NCBI GenBank assembly: GCA_029052085.1
Contig: JAIDJS010000060.1
Location: 1 to 7,854 of the forward strand
DNA: 7,854 nt
Source of the DNA: Eubacterium sp.
Lineage (GTDB): Bacteria; Bacillota; Clostridia; Oscillospirales; Acutalibacteraceae
Direction: 5' to 3'
Below the pieces are notes generated by a model that was given only the letters and a program-made list of their open reading frames with translations, did no database searches and was not told the DNA's origin. Both the position numbers and the translations under genes were made by a program. Below are positions 6,025 through 7,854 of this stretch, piece after piece (the first letter of the stretch is position 1; each line of letters opens with the position of its first letter).

Positions 6025-7854
6025 TTATTTCTCCATATCATTGTTTAATTCCAAACATTTTATTACCAGATCAGCAACTCTTTGGCTTGAAAGACCATCA
6101 AGCTTGTCAAAAAATTTGTATTTAAAGCTGCTTACCTTATCTTGCTCAAAATCTTCGTTTTCTATACTTTCCGCAATCTCTTTTTCGGAATATAAAATTT
6201 TACCCGGAACAAAGCTTTCAAAATCATAATAAAAATCGCGTTCCTTGATATACAAATATAAATCATAAGTATAGAAAAGCATAGGGATATCCAGAAGAGA
6301 GGCTTCAAAAATAACGCTTGAATAATCCGTTATAAGCAAATCAGTAACAAATAACAAATCATTCAATTCAACATTATCTGAAAAATCAATAATTCTGTCT
6401 TTATATTTTTCCGATATTTCAAATCTTTCCTTGCAATAGGGATGAAGCTTAATTAAAACAGCATAATCATCGCCGATCTTATCAAGAAGCTTTTCGGGAT
6501 GAAAGGCTTCTCTTGGATAATAGGCACTCATTTGACCTTTGCCTCTGAATGTTGGTGCAAACAAAATAATCTTTTTCGATTCAAGATTCGGATATTGACT
6601 GAAAAATCTCTTTCTGACATTTTCTGCATATTCCGTATTCATAAACACATCTGTACGTGGTATGCCGGTTGCAACAACATTGTCATCGGAAATTCCGAAT
6701 CCTTCAGCATAGTGTTTTGCGATTTCCTGAGAGCTGACGATTGCATAATCATACATTCTGTGATTATGCTCATTCTGCTTCGGGCCGCCGGTTTTCCCTA
6801 AACGGGTAAAGCCAAAGGTTTTAAATGCACCGCAGGCGTGCCAAAGCTGAATCACGGTAACGCCCTTACGCTTTTTTACTGTATTCAGAAGTCTGAAGTA
6901 ATCATCAACAATAACTACCTTTGAGGTTGCATAAAGATATAAGAATTTTTTGATTGTTTTCAGATGATCGTGCTTTGCAGGATTTGAAAACATTAAAAAC
7001 TGGAAATCTATATCTTCCCTGTCCTTAATAAGATTGTAAACAAACTCATAATTTCCGCCAAGCTCATCTCTACGCCCGGACATAAAGGTAATTCTGTTTT
7101 GTACGATTGGCTTTTTGCAGAAGTAATCGAAAAGATTATGGCATATGAAATGCTTCATTTTTTTTCTGATTTTTTTCAGTGATTGCACTGCTGATTTATA
7201 AAGCCTTGTTTTTCTTACATTGGTTCCGAAGAAAAATGAAAAAATATTAATGATTTTATCCACCAATAACTTTTTCCCGGACTTTTTATTATTCAAATTG
7301 CAAACTATGCTTATTGCTCCTGCAATAGCTCCTGCGATGATAAGGAACGGAAGCAGCGCAATAGCAAGAATTATTTTAAAAAAGGAGAAAATGATTTTTA
7401 CTATCGGAGATAATTTGATTTTATTGTGTTCAGCAGTTGTTTCCCCTTTTGATACAGTGATGATTCCGTTTTCTGGATCAAGACCTAATGAATAAGGAAC
7501 ATTTGATTTTTTGCACTGATCTGATTTTGCTTCACGTTCAAAAATGGTAAATCCGTCAAAGCTTTCATTGCCGATAAATCTATCTTCGATATCAAGATAC
7601 GGATTATCATAAATTACTTTGCTTGAAACAGTAAACGGAAGAGCAACAACTTCGTTTTCGCCGTAATATAAATCAATCCTTGCCCTTATTTCACTTAAAT
7701 CTTCAAAACCATCAAAAATATAATCAAGCAAATAGGAGCAGGTGCAAATGACAACACATAAATCATTCTGTTTCTGTCTATAAAAGTTTCTTATCAAAAA
7801 GGGCAATCTTCTTGTTTTTCCGTTATGTTCAAAAACGATTTTTACCTTTGGGGA
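6025..7854 (-). CDS. tarL: TarL-like CDP-ribitol (poly)ribitolphosphotransferase, 5' end outside window
   Basis: This gene is partial, with 609 residues visible and the N-terminus beyond the right edge. It is a membrane-associated GT-B-type transferase of the CDP-glycerol/CDP-ribitol family (Glyphos_transf), which moves ribitol phosphate from CDP-ribitol onto lipid-linked teichoic acid at the inner membrane face. In visible-residue numbering, the catalytic domain spans about 255-600. It shows FMSGRRDELGGNYEFVY at 257-273, WHACGAFKTFGFTRLGKTGG at 338-357 (catalytic-type H339), GIPRTD at 397-402, ILFAPTFRG at 430-438, IKLHP with H471, and LLITDYSS at 506-513. The WHAxGAFKxxGFxRxGKxGG pattern matches S. 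aureus TarK/TarL rather than glycerol-type TagF. Ahead of it lie about 146 residues I do not recognise and a hydrophobic stretch (about 148-186) followed by a very basic linker. It ends 2 nt before tarI. Whether it primes or polymerises cannot be decided. Confidence 0.9.
   Translation of the reverse strand, partial: SPKVKIVFEHNGKTRRLPFLIRNFYRQKQNDLCVVICTCSYLLDYIFDGFEDLSEIRARIDLYYGENEVVALPFTVSSKVIYDNPYLDIEDRFIGNESFDGFTIFEREAKSDQCKKSNVPYSLGLDPENGIITVSKGETTAEHNKIKLSPIVKIIFSFFKIILAIALLPFLIIAGAIAGAISIVCNLNNKKSGKKLLVDKIINIFSFFFGTNVRKTRLYKSAVQSLKKIRKKMKHFICHNLFDYFCKKPIVQNRITFMSGRRDELGGNYEFVYNLIKDREDIDFQFLMFSNPAKHDHLKTIKKFLYLYATSKVVIVDDYFRLLNTVKKRKGVTVIQLWHACGAFKTFGFTRLGKTGGPKQNEHNHRMYDYAIVSSQEIAKHYAEGFGISDDNVVATGIPRTDVFMNTEYAENVRKRFFSQYPNLESKKIILFAPTFRGKGQMSAYYPREAFHPEKLLDKIGDDYAVLIKLHPYCKERFEISEKYKDRIIDFSDNVELNDLLFVTDLLITDYSSVIFEASLLDIPMLFYTYDLYLYIKERDFYYDFESFVPGKILYSEKEIAESIENEDFEQDKVSSFKYKFFDKLDGLSSQRVADLVIKCLELNNDMEK

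Noticed and set aside
7804..7806. TTG as the start codon of the TarL-like gene
   Set aside because: The same frame stays open for 16 more codons to the window edge with plausible coding sequence (KVKIVFEHNGKT). There is no ribosome site before the TTG, so the real start lies outside the window.

Overview
The window is a compact stretch of an AT-rich, low-GC Gram-positive (Firmicutes) chromosome. All eight genes lie on the minus strand, so transcription runs from high to low coordinates. The order rplS, rbgA, rnhB, yraN is the standard Firmicute ribosome-assembly/housekeeping neighbourhood. A member of the Clostridia, possibly a gut Oscillospirales/Ruminococcaceae-type organism, is my best guess from gene order, base composition and the intracellular GH35 galactosidase. 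That placement is an inference.

Region 1 (7854 to 4293) is a tight three-gene cassette, tarL-tarI-tarJ. TarJ reduces ribulose 5-phosphate to ribitol 5-phosphate, TarI makes CDP-ribitol from it, and the TarL-like transferase polymerises or adds ribitol phosphate on a lipid-linked acceptor. Together they form a self-contained route from a pentose-phosphate intermediate to poly(ribitol phosphate) of a wall teichoic acid or related surface polymer. The transferase gene runs off the right edge of the window. It carries an extra N-terminal region and a long hydrophobic segment ahead of its catalytic domain.

Region 2 (4292 to 3709) is a self-contained rplS unit. It has a well-formed extended -10 promoter, a leader of about 120 nt with hairpins and alternative pairings (a candidate L19 autoregulatory leader), a consensus ribosome binding site, the L19 gene and a strong intrinsic terminator.

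Region 3 (3691 to 1855) holds a GH35 beta-galactosidase with its own promoter, inserted between rplS and rbgA. Only 27 bp separate it from rbgA.

Region 4 (1827 to 4) is the overlapping set rbgA (50S assembly GTPase), rnhB (RNase HII) and yraN (UPF0102 nuclease-like protein), probably translated in a coupled way. No terminator or convincing promoter is visible between the galactosidase and rbgA, so these housekeeping genes may be read from the galactosidase promoter. I saw no mobile elements, CRISPR arrays, tRNAs or rRNAs.
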